This document shows, one piece after another, positions 7,889 through 16,474 of a stretch of DNA of 47,358 nt. The DNA comes from an uncultured Pelagibacteraceae bacterium (lineage in GTDB: Bacteria > Pseudomonadota > Alphaproteobacteria > Pelagibacterales > Pelagibacteraceae). The translations under genes and the position numbers were made by a program. The notes under the pieces are model-generated. The model was not told the DNA's origin. It saw only the letters and a program-made list of their open reading frames with translations, and made no database searches. The first letter of the stretch is position 1, and every line of letters starts with the position of its first letter. The stretch lies in contig CABYZU010000005.1 in assembly GCA_902523495.1 (NCBI GenBank), positions 1-47,358 of the forward strand. Reading direction: 5' to 3'.

Positions 7889-10800
7889 ACAACTCTTTTT
7901 TTAGTTCCAAGTCTACTATGTCAATTCTTTTTGTATTTTTCGCCAATGCGAGATACATTGAAGGAGTGACGTACAAAGTAAAGAACGTTGAAATTATCAT
8001 TCCTCCTAGGATTGTAGAACCAACTGCTAATCTTGAACCCTCCCCTGCACCTGGGCCGAAATTTCCAATTACTAAAGGCATCATTGCAATCATTGTACTT
8101 AGTGATGTCATTATAATTGGTCTAAACCGAACAGCGCACGCCTCTTTGACAGCCAATTCAATAGTTTTTCCGCTAGATCTAATTTGATTTGCATAATCAA
8201 CAATTAGAATACTATTCTTGGTTGAGATACCAATTAGTATGATTAATGCAATTTGAGAAAAAATATTTACAGAGCTATTTAGAAATAAAATAAAGACCAA
8301 TCCTCCAAAAATAGCCAAAGGTACAGTTAAGATTATCACAAATGGATGAATAAAAGAGTTGAATGTTGCAGCCATAACCAAATAAGCAGTTAGTAAAGCT
8401 AAAGCAAAAATTATAAATAATTCATTACTTGTCTCTTTAATTTCCTCTGATTTTCCTTTCCAAGTAATTTGGTTTTCTGGTGCTAGATCAATCATCACAT
8501 TTTCAAAGTATTTTATCGCTTTTGTTAAGGTATACCCCTCAACAATATTTGCAGATATTGTCACTGCTCTTTGTCTATTATATCTAGCAAGTTCCTTTGC
8601 TGAACCTTCTTCCTTAAAACTAATAAGATTTGCTAAAGATATTAATTTTTTATTCGTTTCCGAGCGAACAAATATTTTTGAAACACCCTCTTTATTTCGT
8701 CGATCAGATAAATATTGTTGAACAATTATTGGATACTCTTTGCCTAGTTTATTAAAAGTTGTTATTTTTTTTCCTCCGTAAAGTGTTTCAAGTGTTTCAC
8801 CAATTGATTTAGTTGAAACACCTAAATCTTTAGCTTTATTTTTATTTATTATCAATTTTACTTCTGGCTTGTTTCGATTGTAATCAGACTCAATTCTTGA
8901 GAGATTTTTATTAGATCTAAGTTTTCGTATTACTTTTTTTTGTATTGCCTCAAGTTCTTCATAAGTATTTCCATAAATGACCATTTGGACAGGTTTGTTG
9001 TAATTTGATACTCTAATAGATTGAGGAGATATAGGAAAAGCTAGGGCTTGGGGTAAAGTCACTATTTTACCAATTGCCTCTCTAAGAATAACTTGTTGGC
9101 CTTTTTTACGATTTTTCCAATCATCAAGTAGAGCGATTATTATAAAACTATTATATGAATTAGCTGAATTTCCAAATCCTGGAACACGCATTATAAATCT
9201 TGAATATGGACTATCCTTAGCTTGTAGCAAAGGAATAAGTCTTGCCTCTACTTTTTGTGCTTGTTCTTGGGTATATTCGAAGGAACTTCCTTCATCAGTT
9301 GAACCAATTATTAGATATGCTCCCCGATCCTCCATAGGCAAAAGCTCTTTTTTTGAATAACTAAACAAAAGCACTGAGGCAATTATTATAAAAATAATAA
9401 AAAAACTTACGCTTTTAGTTTTATTAATAACATTAACTAAAGTTTCTTCATAAAAGTTTGCAAAGTTAGTGAAAAGTTTTTCAAATTTTTGAATAAAACT
9501 TTTTTTTGATTTTTTTTTGTATAAAAATTTACTTGCTAGCATTGGTGATAAAGTTAGTGCAACAAAAGAAGAAACTACAATTGAAAAAGATAATGCAATT
9601 GCTGTTTCTCTAAATAATGTTCCAGAAATTCCCTCAATAAATATTAATGGTAAGAAAACTGCTACTAAAATCAGTGTTGTAGCAACGATAGCAAAAGAAA
9701 TTTGTTTAGATCCTCTATAAGCAGCAACAAGTGGTGTCTCGCCATTCTCTATTCTTCTGTATATTGCGTCTGTCATAATTACTGAGTCATCTGTGATTAT
9801 GCCAATCGCTAAAATAAAACTTAAAAGCACAAAAATATTAATTGAAAGACCAAATATATATAGGCCTAGAAAAGATGCTATTAAGCTTACCGGAAGTGCA
9901 ATAGCAGGTACAATAACTGCCTTGAGGTTTCCTAGAAATAAATAGATTATCAATACTACTAGAACAAAAGCAATCGCCAAAGTTTTATAAACTTCTTCAA
10001 TTGCAGCCTCAACATAGTTAGCTCTATTAAAAGAAACTCTTAAATCTAATTCCTCTGGCAAAGATTTTTTTACCTCAACAATTTTCTTTTTAATATCATT
10101 TGAAAGTTCCACTGTTGAGGCACCACTTCTTGCATAGATACCTATCCCTACAGTTTTCAAATTTATTTGATCTTCAGTTTGAGCTTTAAAAAGAGTTTTT
10201 TCTGATACCGGGCCAAATTCAACATTTGCTACATCCGATAAAAGAATTACACGGTTACTAGTTTTTTTGATAGGTATTTGATTTATAGTATCAATATCAT
10301 TATATGATTTATCTAGATTTAGTGTTAAATCAATATTGTCTGCTTCTAACGTTCCTGCAGGCAAACTTACATTTTCGCCACGAATAGCAAATTCAACTTC
10401 TTTAATGGTTAAATCATTAGCTGCAAGTTTAATAGGATCAATCCAAACTCTAATACTTAATTCTCTTAATCCACCTACTCTAATTCTTCCAACATTTTTT
10501 ACACTTGAAAATTGGTCCACAAGATATCTTTCTGCGAAGTCTCCTAATTCAAGATCACTCCACGAGGAAGAGGACAATGATAGCCACATAGTTGTTGTAA
10601 ATCCTGCAGCTCTTTTAAGTATTTGTGGCGGATCCGACTCACTTGGTAAGTTATCCACAACTCTTGCAACTCTTTCTCTGATGTCATTGGCAGCATTATC
10701 TAGATCAATACTTGTGTCAAACTCAACATTAATTGTGCTTCTACCGTTTTCAGATTTTGAATCTATATTCTTTATACCCTCAGCCCCACCAATAACATCC

Positions 10801-11006
10801 TCAACAACCTGTGTAACTTCTTGATCTACTATAGAAGCTGCTGCGGACTTGTAGTCTACTTGAACTTGAACAACAGGTGGTTGAATTCCATTTGGTAGTT
10901 CTCTAACGGGCAATTTCCAAAATACAAATAAACCAAATATGATTAGTATTAGGGACATAACCCAAGATACTGTCGGTCTTTTAATACTTAATTCAGTTAT
11001 AAACAT
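7878..11006 (-). CDS. RND efflux transporter, inner-membrane permease (AcrB/MexF-type)
   Basis: This 1042-residue proton-driven pump has the length and twelve-segment layout of the HAE-1/AcrB group, with two large periplasmic domains after the first and seventh membrane segments. The N-terminus starts FITELSIKRPTVSWV, typical of the family. The fourth transmembrane helix has the paired Asp residues of the proton relay (GIITDDSVIM, around residue 405), and the tenth carries the matching Lys in GISTKNSILIVDYA. It lies directly after its adaptor with a one-base overlap (TAATG). No outer-membrane TolC-type gene is next to it. The substrate cannot be told from sequence. Confidence 0.93.
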   Translation of the reverse strand: MFITELSIKRPTVSWVMSLILIIFGLFVFWKLPVRELPNGIQPPVVQVQVDYKSAAASIVDQEVTQVVEDVIGGAEGIKNIDSKSENGRSTINVEFDTSIDLDNAANDIRERVARVVDNLPSESDPPQILKRAAGFTTTMWLSLSSSSWSDLELGDFAERYLVDQFSSVKNVGRIRVGGLRELSIRVWIDPIKLAANDLTIKEVEFAIRGENVSLPAGTLEADNIDLTLNLDKSYNDIDTINQIPIKKTSNRVILLSDVANVEFGPVSEKTLFKAQTEDQINLKTVGIGIYARSGASTVELSNDIKKKIVEVKKSLPEELDLRVSFNRANYVEAAIEEVYKTLAIAFVLVVLIIYLFLGNLKAVIVPAIALPVSLIASFLGLYIFGLSINIFVLLSFILAIGIITDDSVIMTDAIYRRIENGETPLVAAYRGSKQISFAIVATTLILVAVFLPLIFIEGISGTLFRETAIALSFSIVVSSFVALTLSPMLASKFLYKKKSKKSFIQKFEKLFTNFANFYEETLVNVINKTKSVSFFIIFIIIASVLLFSYSKKELLPMEDRGAYLIIGSTDEGSSFEYTQEQAQKVEARLIPLLQAKDSPYSRFIMRVPGFGNSANSYNSFIIIALLDDWKNRKKGQQVILREAIGKIVTLPQALAFPISPQSIRVSNYNKPVQMVIYGNTYEELEAIQKKVIRKLRSNKNLSRIESDYNRNKPEVKLIINKNKAKDLGVSTKSIGETLETLYGGKKITTFNKLGKEYPIIVQQYLSDRRNKEGVSKIFVRSETNKKLISLANLISFKEEGSAKELARYNRQRAVTISANIVEGYTLTKAIKYFENVMIDLAPENQITWKGKSEEIKETSNELFIIFALALLTAYLVMAATFNSFIHPFVIILTVPLAIFGGLVFILFLNSSVNIFSQIALIILIGISTKNSILIVDYANQIRSSGKTIELAVKEACAVRFRPIIMTSLSTMIAMMPLVIGNFGPGAGEGSRLAVGSTILGGMIISTFFTLYVTPSMYLALAKNTKRIDIVDLELKKELSKK

Positions 11007-11875
11007 TATTTATTGATAGGTTTTATTTTTCCACGAGGTCTTACCTTTTTTAGACCCTCAGCTACAATAATATCACCTGCAGTTAAGCCTGAAATTATTT
11101 CAATGTTGCTATCACCTCTTAGGCCAGTTTTTACCTCAGTTTTATTTGCAATATTTTCCTCATTAATTTTGTAAACATAGGATTTATCACCTTCAATCAT
11201 TACACTTGTATCTGGCACACTAAGAGAATCTCTCAAATCAAATTTAATTCTTACCTCTAAAAGTGAGCCTGAAATTAGTTCCAAATTTTGATTTTTAACT
11301 TTTATTCTTGATAATAAACTTCTTGTGTCTGCATTTATTCTGCTTGAAACAAAATCTATCTCACCTAAAAAAGTTTTATTTTTAAAACTGGATAATGTAA
11401 CCTCGACAGGAAGCCCTTTTTTTATATATGCAGAATAAGTTTCTGGAATTTTAATATCTGAGTAAATTGTCGAATTATCATCAAGTGTGATGATAAATAT
11501 GTTGCTTGAAACAAGAATATCCTCCGTTAAACCTGTATAGCCTAATACTCCACTAAATGGAGCTAAAATATCTCCACTTTTTAATTTTATTAAAACATCT
11601 CCTTTTTTTACAAAGTTCTTTAATTTTAGGTCTTCAAAAAGGTCATCTTTTTTAATTTTAAAAGTTTTTGATTTCTTTGAAATTGCTGTACCATAAGTTT
11701 CTATTTGTTCAGAGAATTCTTTTCCAATAACTTCAGTTACAATTATTCCTGGTGGTGGACTTTTACTAAATTTCTTTTTAAAATGATTACCAATCATTGA
11801 TCTTCCAACGATTACAATTGCAATTATTAAAAAAAATACAAATATTATTGAAATCGCTTTTGTAGATCTTTTCAT
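11006..11875 (-). CDS. RND efflux periplasmic adaptor subunit (membrane fusion protein)
   Basis: This 289-residue protein has one N-terminal membrane anchor (about 9-27), a short barrel-sandwich/lipoyl-like region (about 60-125), a beta-barrel domain (about 130-210) and a membrane-proximal domain ending in a VAEGLKKVRPRGKIKPI segment typical of HlyD/AcrA adaptors. It is shorter than AcrA because it has little or no alpha-helical hairpin between the two lipoyl halves, as in many alphaproteobacterial relatives. It is the first gene of a two-gene unit with the permease, whose start codon overlaps this stop. Confidence 0.88.
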   Translation of the reverse strand: MKRSTKAISIIFVFFLIIAIVIVGRSMIGNHFKKKFSKSPPPGIIVTEVIGKEFSEQIETYGTAISKKSKTFKIKKDDLFEDLKLKNFVKKGDVLIKLKSGDILAPFSGVLGYTGLTEDILVSSNIFIITLDDNSTIYSDIKIPETYSAYIKKGLPVEVTLSSFKNKTFLGEIDFVSSRINADTRSLLSRIKVKNQNLELISGSLLEVRIKFDLRDSLSVPDTSVMIEGDKSYVYKINEENIANKTEVKTGLRGDSNIEIISGLTAGDIIVAEGLKKVRPRGKIKPINK

Positions 11876-11882
11876 ATAAAAT

Positions 11883-12698
11883 TTAAATTAATCCGTATTC
11901 GGCCCAAGAGCCATCATATATACAAGGAAGATATTTATCATTAATTAAAGAATAAGCTAGTGCCAAAACACACGCTGTAACACCAGAACCACATGAAAAA
12001 ACAATATTTTTTTGTTCTAAATTTTCTAAACTTATTTTAAAAATTTTTTTAAGTTCATTGTTATTTTTAAAAGTTTTATCAATATTCAGGCATTCATTAA
12101 ATGGTATACAAAAAGAGTTTTTTATACATCCGCTTCTAAGACCTTTTCTAGGCTCAGGGATTTTACCTTCAAATCTTTCTCTACTTCGAGCATCAATTAA
12201 TATGAATTTTTTTTCGTCTATATTTTGATTTATAGCTTGTTTACTCTTAACAAGATATTTTCTCTCAGTACTATTATAATCTGATTTTTCTATATTCAAA
12301 ATTTCATCAGTTACTTTCCTTTTTTCTTTAAGCCATTTTATCAAACCACCATTTAAAACACTTATTAATTTTGGGTCATGTCCGTAATAGACAAAATTAA
12401 ACCAACCACGACATGAGCTTATAACATCTGAATTATCATAAATGACTATTTTATCATTTTTTTTAATTCCCATATTTGAAACAATTACATCCCAACTCAT
12501 TTGGTCAACTAACATATGTGGTAAAGATGTATCTTTTCGTGAATTTTCATCTATGTCAAAAAAAATCGCGTTAGGTATGTGAAGAGATTTATATTCCTCA
12601 AATCCACTTCTCTGTGTTTGAGGCATATGCCAAGAACAATCAATAATTTTCACCTCAGTAAGGTTTTTTTCTAACCAATCAGTTTCGACTAAAGACAC
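11883..12698 (-). CDS. sseA: 3-mercaptopyruvate sulfurtransferase (rhodanese family)
   Basis: This is a tandem two-domain rhodanese-fold protein of 271 residues. The C-terminal active-site loop reads CGSGVT with the catalytic Cys at 236. CGSGVT is characteristic of mercaptopyruvate sulfurtransferases, whereas thiosulfate:cyanide rhodaneses have CRKGVT. It moves sulfur from 3-mercaptopyruvate to thiol acceptors. The start used is GTG at 12696-12698, one base after the msrA stop; the resulting N-terminus (MSLVETDWLEKNL) matches the family well. Transcription probably comes through msrA, giving a small sulfur/redox unit. Confidence 0.9.
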   Translation of the reverse strand: MSLVETDWLEKNLTEVKIIDCSWHMPQTQRSGFEEYKSLHIPNAIFFDIDENSRKDTSLPHMLVDQMSWDVIVSNMGIKKNDKIVIYDNSDVISSCRGWFNFVYYGHDPKLISVLNGGLIKWLKEKRKVTDEILNIEKSDYNSTERKYLVKSKQAINQNIDEKKFILIDARSRERFEGKIPEPRKGLRSGCIKNSFCIPFNECLNIDKTFKNNNELKKIFKISLENLEQKNIVFSCGSGVTACVLALAYSLINDKYLPCIYDGSWAEYGLI

Positions 12699-12699
12699 G

Positions 12700-13143
12700 T
12701 TACCTCTTTTCTAAATATTTTTGGTGGTATTCTTCCGCTGGACAATAATTTTTTAATAATGAAATTTTTGTAACAACTTTTCCTGACAATCGCTCATTCA
12801 CTTCGTTTAACACTTTTTCTGCAATTATTTTTTGATTGTCATTTAGATAAAATATTTCACTTCTATATTGAGTTCCAAAATCTGGTCCTTGAGAATTTAA
12901 AGTTGTAGGGTCATGAATTTGGAAAAAAATTTTTAAAATCTTTTCGTATGTTATAGTCTTTTCATCATACTCTAGCTTTACCACTTCAGCATGATTTGTA
13001 TTTCCTGTGCAAACTTCCTTGTACGTCGTGACAGAGCTATTTCCTCCACAGTAGCCAACTTCTGTTTTAATTATACCGTCTATTTTACTGAATTTAATTT
13101 CAGGCCCCCAAAAACATCCAAGTGCTAAAACTGCTATTTCCAT
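12700..13143 (-). CDS. msrA: Peptide-methionine (S)-S-oxide reductase MsrA
   Basis: MsrA repairs methionine S-sulfoxide in proteins. The active-site motif GCFWG is at 9-13 with the catalytic Cys at 10, followed by the conserved EVGYCGG, NHAEVVKLEYD and FQIHDPT segments and a C-terminal CPAEEYHQ. At 147 residues it is a short version lacking the N-terminal extension and most of the C-terminal resolving-Cys tail found in longer enzymes; Cys at CPAEEYHQ could serve in recycling. No msrB is next to it. It starts 35 bp from the divergent EamA transporter and leads into sseA. Confidence 0.93.
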   Translation of the reverse strand: MEIAVLALGCFWGPEIKFSKIDGIIKTEVGYCGGNSSVTTYKEVCTGNTNHAEVVKLEYDEKTITYEKILKIFFQIHDPTTLNSQGPDFGTQYRSEIFYLNDNQKIIAEKVLNEVNERLSGKVVTKISLLKNYCPAEEYHQKYLEKR

Positions 13144-13178
13144 TGATTAACATTTAATTTAATTTACAAATTATTCAT

Positions 13179-14063
13179 ATGCTAAGTAAAAATCAATTGG
13201 GATTTTTGTACATGTTTTTGTCCATTTGTGCATTTTCATTAATGGATTTAATTGTAAAGTGGTCTGTTGATTATCCTATTGGTCAAGTTTTGTTTTTTAG
13301 GGGCTTTTTTGGAATAATTTTCTATTTTTTTATAATCCCTAAAGAAAGATTTCGTAATTTCTATAGAACTCAAAGAGCAGGATTGCATGCCTTAAGGTGT
13401 GGCTCTGGATTAATAGCACTAATCGCAATATTTATTGCTTTAAGACAGCTACCACTAGCAACTGTTGTGAGTATTTCTTTTGCTGCTCCAATATTTACAA
13501 CCATATTGTCTATTTTCTTACTTAATGAGAAAGTTGGAATTTTTAGGTGGTTAGCTGTCATTATAGGCTTTATTGGAATTCTTATAATTACAGAACCAGG
13601 GATCACTGAATTAAATATTTATTATATTTTTCCAATTATATTTTGTTTAGGTCTCTCCTATGTAGCAATAACAATTAGACAACTGTCAACAACTGAACCA
13701 GTATGGTTAATTTCTTTTTATTTTTCCTTAGCAATTACATTACTAAGTTTTTTAACTATTCCTAAGGGCTGGATTATGCCTACTTTTAATCATTTTATAC
13801 TTTTATCTTTAATAGGTATTTTTGGTGGCGTTGCAAATTTATGGTTAAGTCAATCATATAAATTTTCAGAAGTTTCTTTAGTAACTCCTCTTAAATATTT
13901 AGCTTTAGTTTTCGCTATTATATTCGGGTATTTTATTTGGAATGAAATACCCACAATTAAAACATTGATAGGTGCTTTATTAGTAATTTTTTCAACACTT
14001 ATTATTTTTAGAAGAGAAATTTATAAAAGAAAAATTATTACTTCTAGGCCAATGAATGACTAG
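13179..14063 (+). CDS. EamA/DMT-family transporter
   Basis: This 294-residue inner-membrane protein has about ten hydrophobic helices arranged as two EamA repeats (about 8-140 and 150-280). The first repeat starts MFLSICAFSLMDLIVKW and contains the FFRGFFG segment typical of drug/metabolite exporters of the RhaT/EamA type. Relatives export metabolites or take up small solutes; specificity is not predictable here. Its last codons overlap the start of the DNA glycosylase gene by 8 bp, so the two are likely co-transcribed, though no functional link is apparent. Confidence 0.9.
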   Translation: MLSKNQLGFLYMFLSICAFSLMDLIVKWSVDYPIGQVLFFRGFFGIIFYFFIIPKERFRNFYRTQRAGLHALRCGSGLIALIAIFIALRQLPLATVVSISFAAPIFTTILSIFLLNEKVGIFRWLAVIIGFIGILIITEPGITELNIYYIFPIIFCLGLSYVAITIRQLSTTEPVWLISFYFSLAITLLSFLTIPKGWIMPTFNHFILLSLIGIFGGVANLWLSQSYKFSEVSLVTPLKYLALVFAIIFGYFIWNEIPTIKTLIGALLVIFSTLIIFRREIYKRKIITSRPMND

Positions 14064-14691
14064 AGTCCCTAAATACTGGAATAAAGCAAAAAAGTACTTA
14101 TCAAAAAAGGATAAAATTCTCTCAAAATTAATTAAAAGTTACGAAAGCCCATCTGAAACTATTCTAACAACTAGACGCGATATTTTCTATTCATTGTGTA
14201 AAAGCATAATAGGACAACAAATTAGTGTTGCTGCAGCAAACTCTGTTTTTTTTAAATTTAAAAAAAAATGTAAAAATAAGATTAATGCAAAAACTATATC
14301 AAATCTGACTTTTTCACAACTTAAGAGTTGTGGGCTCAGTCGGCAAAAGGTTTTAGGAATTAAAAGTTTAGCCAAACAAACTATCGAAAAAACTTTTCAT
14401 CCCAAATTAATTTTAAAAATGACTGACGAAGAGGCTATAGATTATCTATCAAATTTAAGACAGATAGGTAGATGGTCTGCTGAAATGATCCTATTATTTA
14501 CTTACAATAGATCCAACATTTGGCCCATTCAAGATATTGGTTTATTAAGAGCGATCTCTAAAAATTACAAAAAAAAATATTTACCTCCAGATAAATTTGT
14601 AAAATTATTAAAAAAAAGATTTACTCCTTATTGCTCTGTTGCGACTTGGTATCTATGGAGAAGCATAGACCCCGAGCCTATTCAATACTAA
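14056..14691 (+). CDS. DNA-3-methyladenine glycosylase II family (AlkA-like, HhH-GPD)
   Basis: This base-excision repair glycosylase removes alkylated bases from DNA. The 211-residue protein lacks the N-terminal domain of E. coli AlkA and is a minimal HhH-GPD enzyme. Key segments are IIGQQISVAAA at 51-61, the helix-hairpin-helix with LRQIGRWSAEM (134-144), and the catalytic Asp160 in WPIQDIGLLRA. The start overlaps the end of the transporter gene. Its 3' end overlaps the convergent DUF1330 gene by 14 bp. The symbol alkA is not given because several related subfamilies exist. Confidence 0.88.
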   Translation: MTRVPKYWNKAKKYLSKKDKILSKLIKSYESPSETILTTRRDIFYSLCKSIIGQQISVAAANSVFFKFKKKCKNKINAKTISNLTFSQLKSCGLSRQKVLGIKSLAKQTIEKTFHPKLILKMTDEEAIDYLSNLRQIGRWSAEMILLFTYNRSNIWPIQDIGLLRAISKNYKKKYLPPDKFVKLLKKRFTPYCSVATWYLWRSIDPEPIQY

Positions 14692-14977
14692 ATCCTTCAA
14701 CAACTTGCATATGTCTTTTTGTGGTTTTTTCTGCCACTGACCAACTATCTTGATATTCTTTAGAAGAATGACACTCCAATGCTTTAGCATAACTTGGAAA
14801 TTCCCACACAACGGTTCTACTGAAATCATCTCCATTAAAAGTTTCGTGTTTTCCACCTCTTACAAGAGGTACACCCCCATAACTTTTAATAATTGGTGTT
14901 GCTAGCTCAGAATATTTTTTTATATTTTCTTGGTTATCTATTTTAAAGTATAAACTTACCCAGTATCCTTTTTTCAT
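14678..14977 (-). CDS. DUF1330 domain-containing protein
   Basis: This is a 99-residue soluble protein of the DUF1330 family, a dimeric ferredoxin-like alpha/beta-barrel fold. Visible family features are the GYWVSLYFKIDN start, the LVRGGKHETFNG turn and the VVWEFPSYAKALECHSSKEYQ segment. Its biochemical role is unknown. The gene starts one base before the end of the GT17 gene region on the same strand, so it probably sits downstream of that gene in a transcript, and its 3' end overlaps the convergent glycosylase gene. Confidence 0.85.
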   Translation of the reverse strand: MKKGYWVSLYFKIDNQENIKKYSELATPIIKSYGGVPLVRGGKHETFNGDDFSRTVVWEFPSYAKALECHSSKEYQDSWSVAEKTTKRHMQVVEGFSIE

Positions 14978-14978
14978 A

Positions 14979-15869
14979 TTAATCTATCCATTCTTGATAA
15001 TTATGTAAATTATCTTGCAAAAATTTAGGTAATCTGTCTAGTGGGTATTTTTCAAGTTTTTTACCACGACCTATTTTTTGGCTCCTTTTATCTAGAGTTA
15101 GATCATAAATCGCTGTTTTATTTTTAATTATATTTTTGATTTCGTTTATAGAAATAGGGTTCACATCAAACTCTCTGTGATGCAAATATGATCTTAGTTT
15201 ATGTTCTATTTCCTCAGCACTTTTTAGATTTGTGAAATGCCATCCACCATTTTTAATTATTTTGAGGTCTATAAACTTTGTCTGAGAGAATAACACATCA
15301 AATCTATATAAAGAATATTTTCTATCTTTAATGTTTCTCAACCATTGAGGAGATTTTAAATATTTTTTCTTACAAGCTTTTGTCCCAGTCCAATTAAAAT
15401 TGGGTAATTTAAGATTAAATTTATAATAAAACATTTCCTGTTTAAACATGATTATCTTTTGATTAATCTTACTAATTTCCAACTTTTCCAAATTTGGTAT
15501 CTCATCTACATCTGAAATTAAAATCAGGTCTTCTTCATTTGCATTTTCTAATCCATTGAGAATAAAGTTTCTTTGTCCATTTTCTCTTAGGATTGAGTTA
15601 AATATATATTTTCTTGATTTATCGTCTTCATGCTCGTCACTCAAAATTTCTTTAATATTATTAGGTATTTTATCGTATACTAAATAAATAATTTTATTTT
15701 TAAATTTTTCAAACTTTTTACTATCAAATTGAAGCTGTCTCTTATCGCCTTTATGAGTGAAGCTACTCTCAACGATTACAAAATAGTCAATGTATTTATC
15801 AAGCATATTAAGCCTTAGATCTAAAACAACGTCTTCGTTGAAATACATGAAACAATCAAATATTTTCAT
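14979..15869 (-). CDS. Glycosyltransferase family 17 (GnT-III-like) protein
   Basis: This 296-residue protein resembles family GT17, best known from eukaryotic beta-1,4-mannosyl-glycoprotein GlcNAc-transferase III but also found in bacteria and marine viruses. The N-terminus (MKIFDCFMYFNEDVVLDLRL) and the following YFVIVESSFTHKGDKR block are typical. A DXD-like ISDVDEIP segment lies near the middle and a GGWHFTNL segment towards the C-terminus. There is no signal peptide or membrane segment, so it would act in the cytosol, probably on a surface glycan precursor. The acceptor is unknown. It is divergent from the phosphoribosyltransferase gene. Confidence 0.8.
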   Translation of the reverse strand: MKIFDCFMYFNEDVVLDLRLNMLDKYIDYFVIVESSFTHKGDKRQLQFDSKKFEKFKNKIIYLVYDKIPNNIKEILSDEHEDDKSRKYIFNSILRENGQRNFILNGLENANEEDLILISDVDEIPNLEKLEISKINQKIIMFKQEMFYYKFNLKLPNFNWTGTKACKKKYLKSPQWLRNIKDRKYSLYRFDVLFSQTKFIDLKIIKNGGWHFTNLKSAEEIEHKLRSYLHHREFDVNPISINEIKNIIKNKTAIYDLTLDKRSQKIGRGKKLEKYPLDRLPKFLQDNLHNYQEWID

Positions 15870-15918
15870 AACTTCTTTTTTAATCTTTTTTAATTTTTTT
15901 TATATGATAAAAAAATTT

Positions 15919-16437
15919 ATGGCAGATAAATTAATTATATCATTTGAAGAATATACAAAAATTGTTGAAAAATTAGCCATTGAAATACATAATAATTACC
16001 GTCCCACAGTATTAGTTGGGATAATGAGAGGTGCTGCACCAATTATTGACATACTTTCAAGAATTTTAAAACTTCCTATAGCATATATTGTTATCCAAAG
16101 TTATTCAGGAAAAGGTATTGAGGACCAACAAGGTCAACTTATGTTTGCAAGAGAAATAAGCTCACTAGCAAAAGAAGAAGATTTTGAAAAAATCCTTTTA
16201 ATCGATGATTTATCAGATACAGGGCTAACACTAAATAAAAGTATTGAATGGTTAAAAGGTTACGAACCAACAAAAAAATTTATTAAAGAAATTAAAACTG
16301 CTTGTTTATGGAAAAAAAGGTCATCTTCTTTTGAACCAGACTTTTGTCCAATTAAATTAGACTCAGACCCTTGGATTGTTCAACCTACAGAACATTATGA
16401 GGAACTTTCTATTAAGGAAATTATAAGAAGAAATTAG
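15919..16437 (+). CDS. Phosphoribosyltransferase, probably xanthine/guanine type
   Basis: This 172-residue type I phosphoribosyltransferase has the VGIMRGAAPI segment and the PRPP-binding loop IDDLSDTG at 95-102. An aromatic, Asp-rich end (SDPWIVQPTEHYEE) resembles purine PRTases of the Gpt group. It salvages purine bases to nucleotides using PRPP. The facing neighbour is an NCS2 purine permease, which supports a purine substrate. I chose the ATG at 15919; another in-frame ATG at 15904 would add five residues, and earlier in-frame codons would run into the divergent GT17 gene. Hypoxanthine, xanthine and guanine cannot be separated by eye. Confidence 0.8.
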   Translation: MADKLIISFEEYTKIVEKLAIEIHNNYRPTVLVGIMRGAAPIIDILSRILKLPIAYIVIQSYSGKGIEDQQGQLMFAREISSLAKEEDFEKILLIDDLSDTGLTLNKSIEWLKGYEPTKKFIKEIKTACLWKKRSSSFEPDFCPIKLDSDPWIVQPTEHYEELSIKEIIRRN

Positions 16438-16438
16438 T

Positions 16439-16466
16439 TAACGGAGCTAGAAAACTAGCCCCGTTA
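16439..16466. terminator. Bidirectional hairpin between the convergent phosphoribosyltransferase and NCS2 genes
   Basis: An inverted repeat follows the phosphoribosyltransferase stop codon: 12-base arms with one A-C mismatch, GC-rich in the middle (cggagctag against ctagccccg), around a four-A loop. A short T-containing stretch follows on the plus side. It occupies nearly the whole gap between two convergent genes, as expected for a shared terminator. Termination strength is inferred, since the T-run is short. Confidence 0.65.
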
Positions 16467-16474
16467 TATTTAAT

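Noticed and set aside
10336..10824. A 162-codon plus-strand frame
   Set aside because: It is opposite the RND permease and has no recognisable motif.
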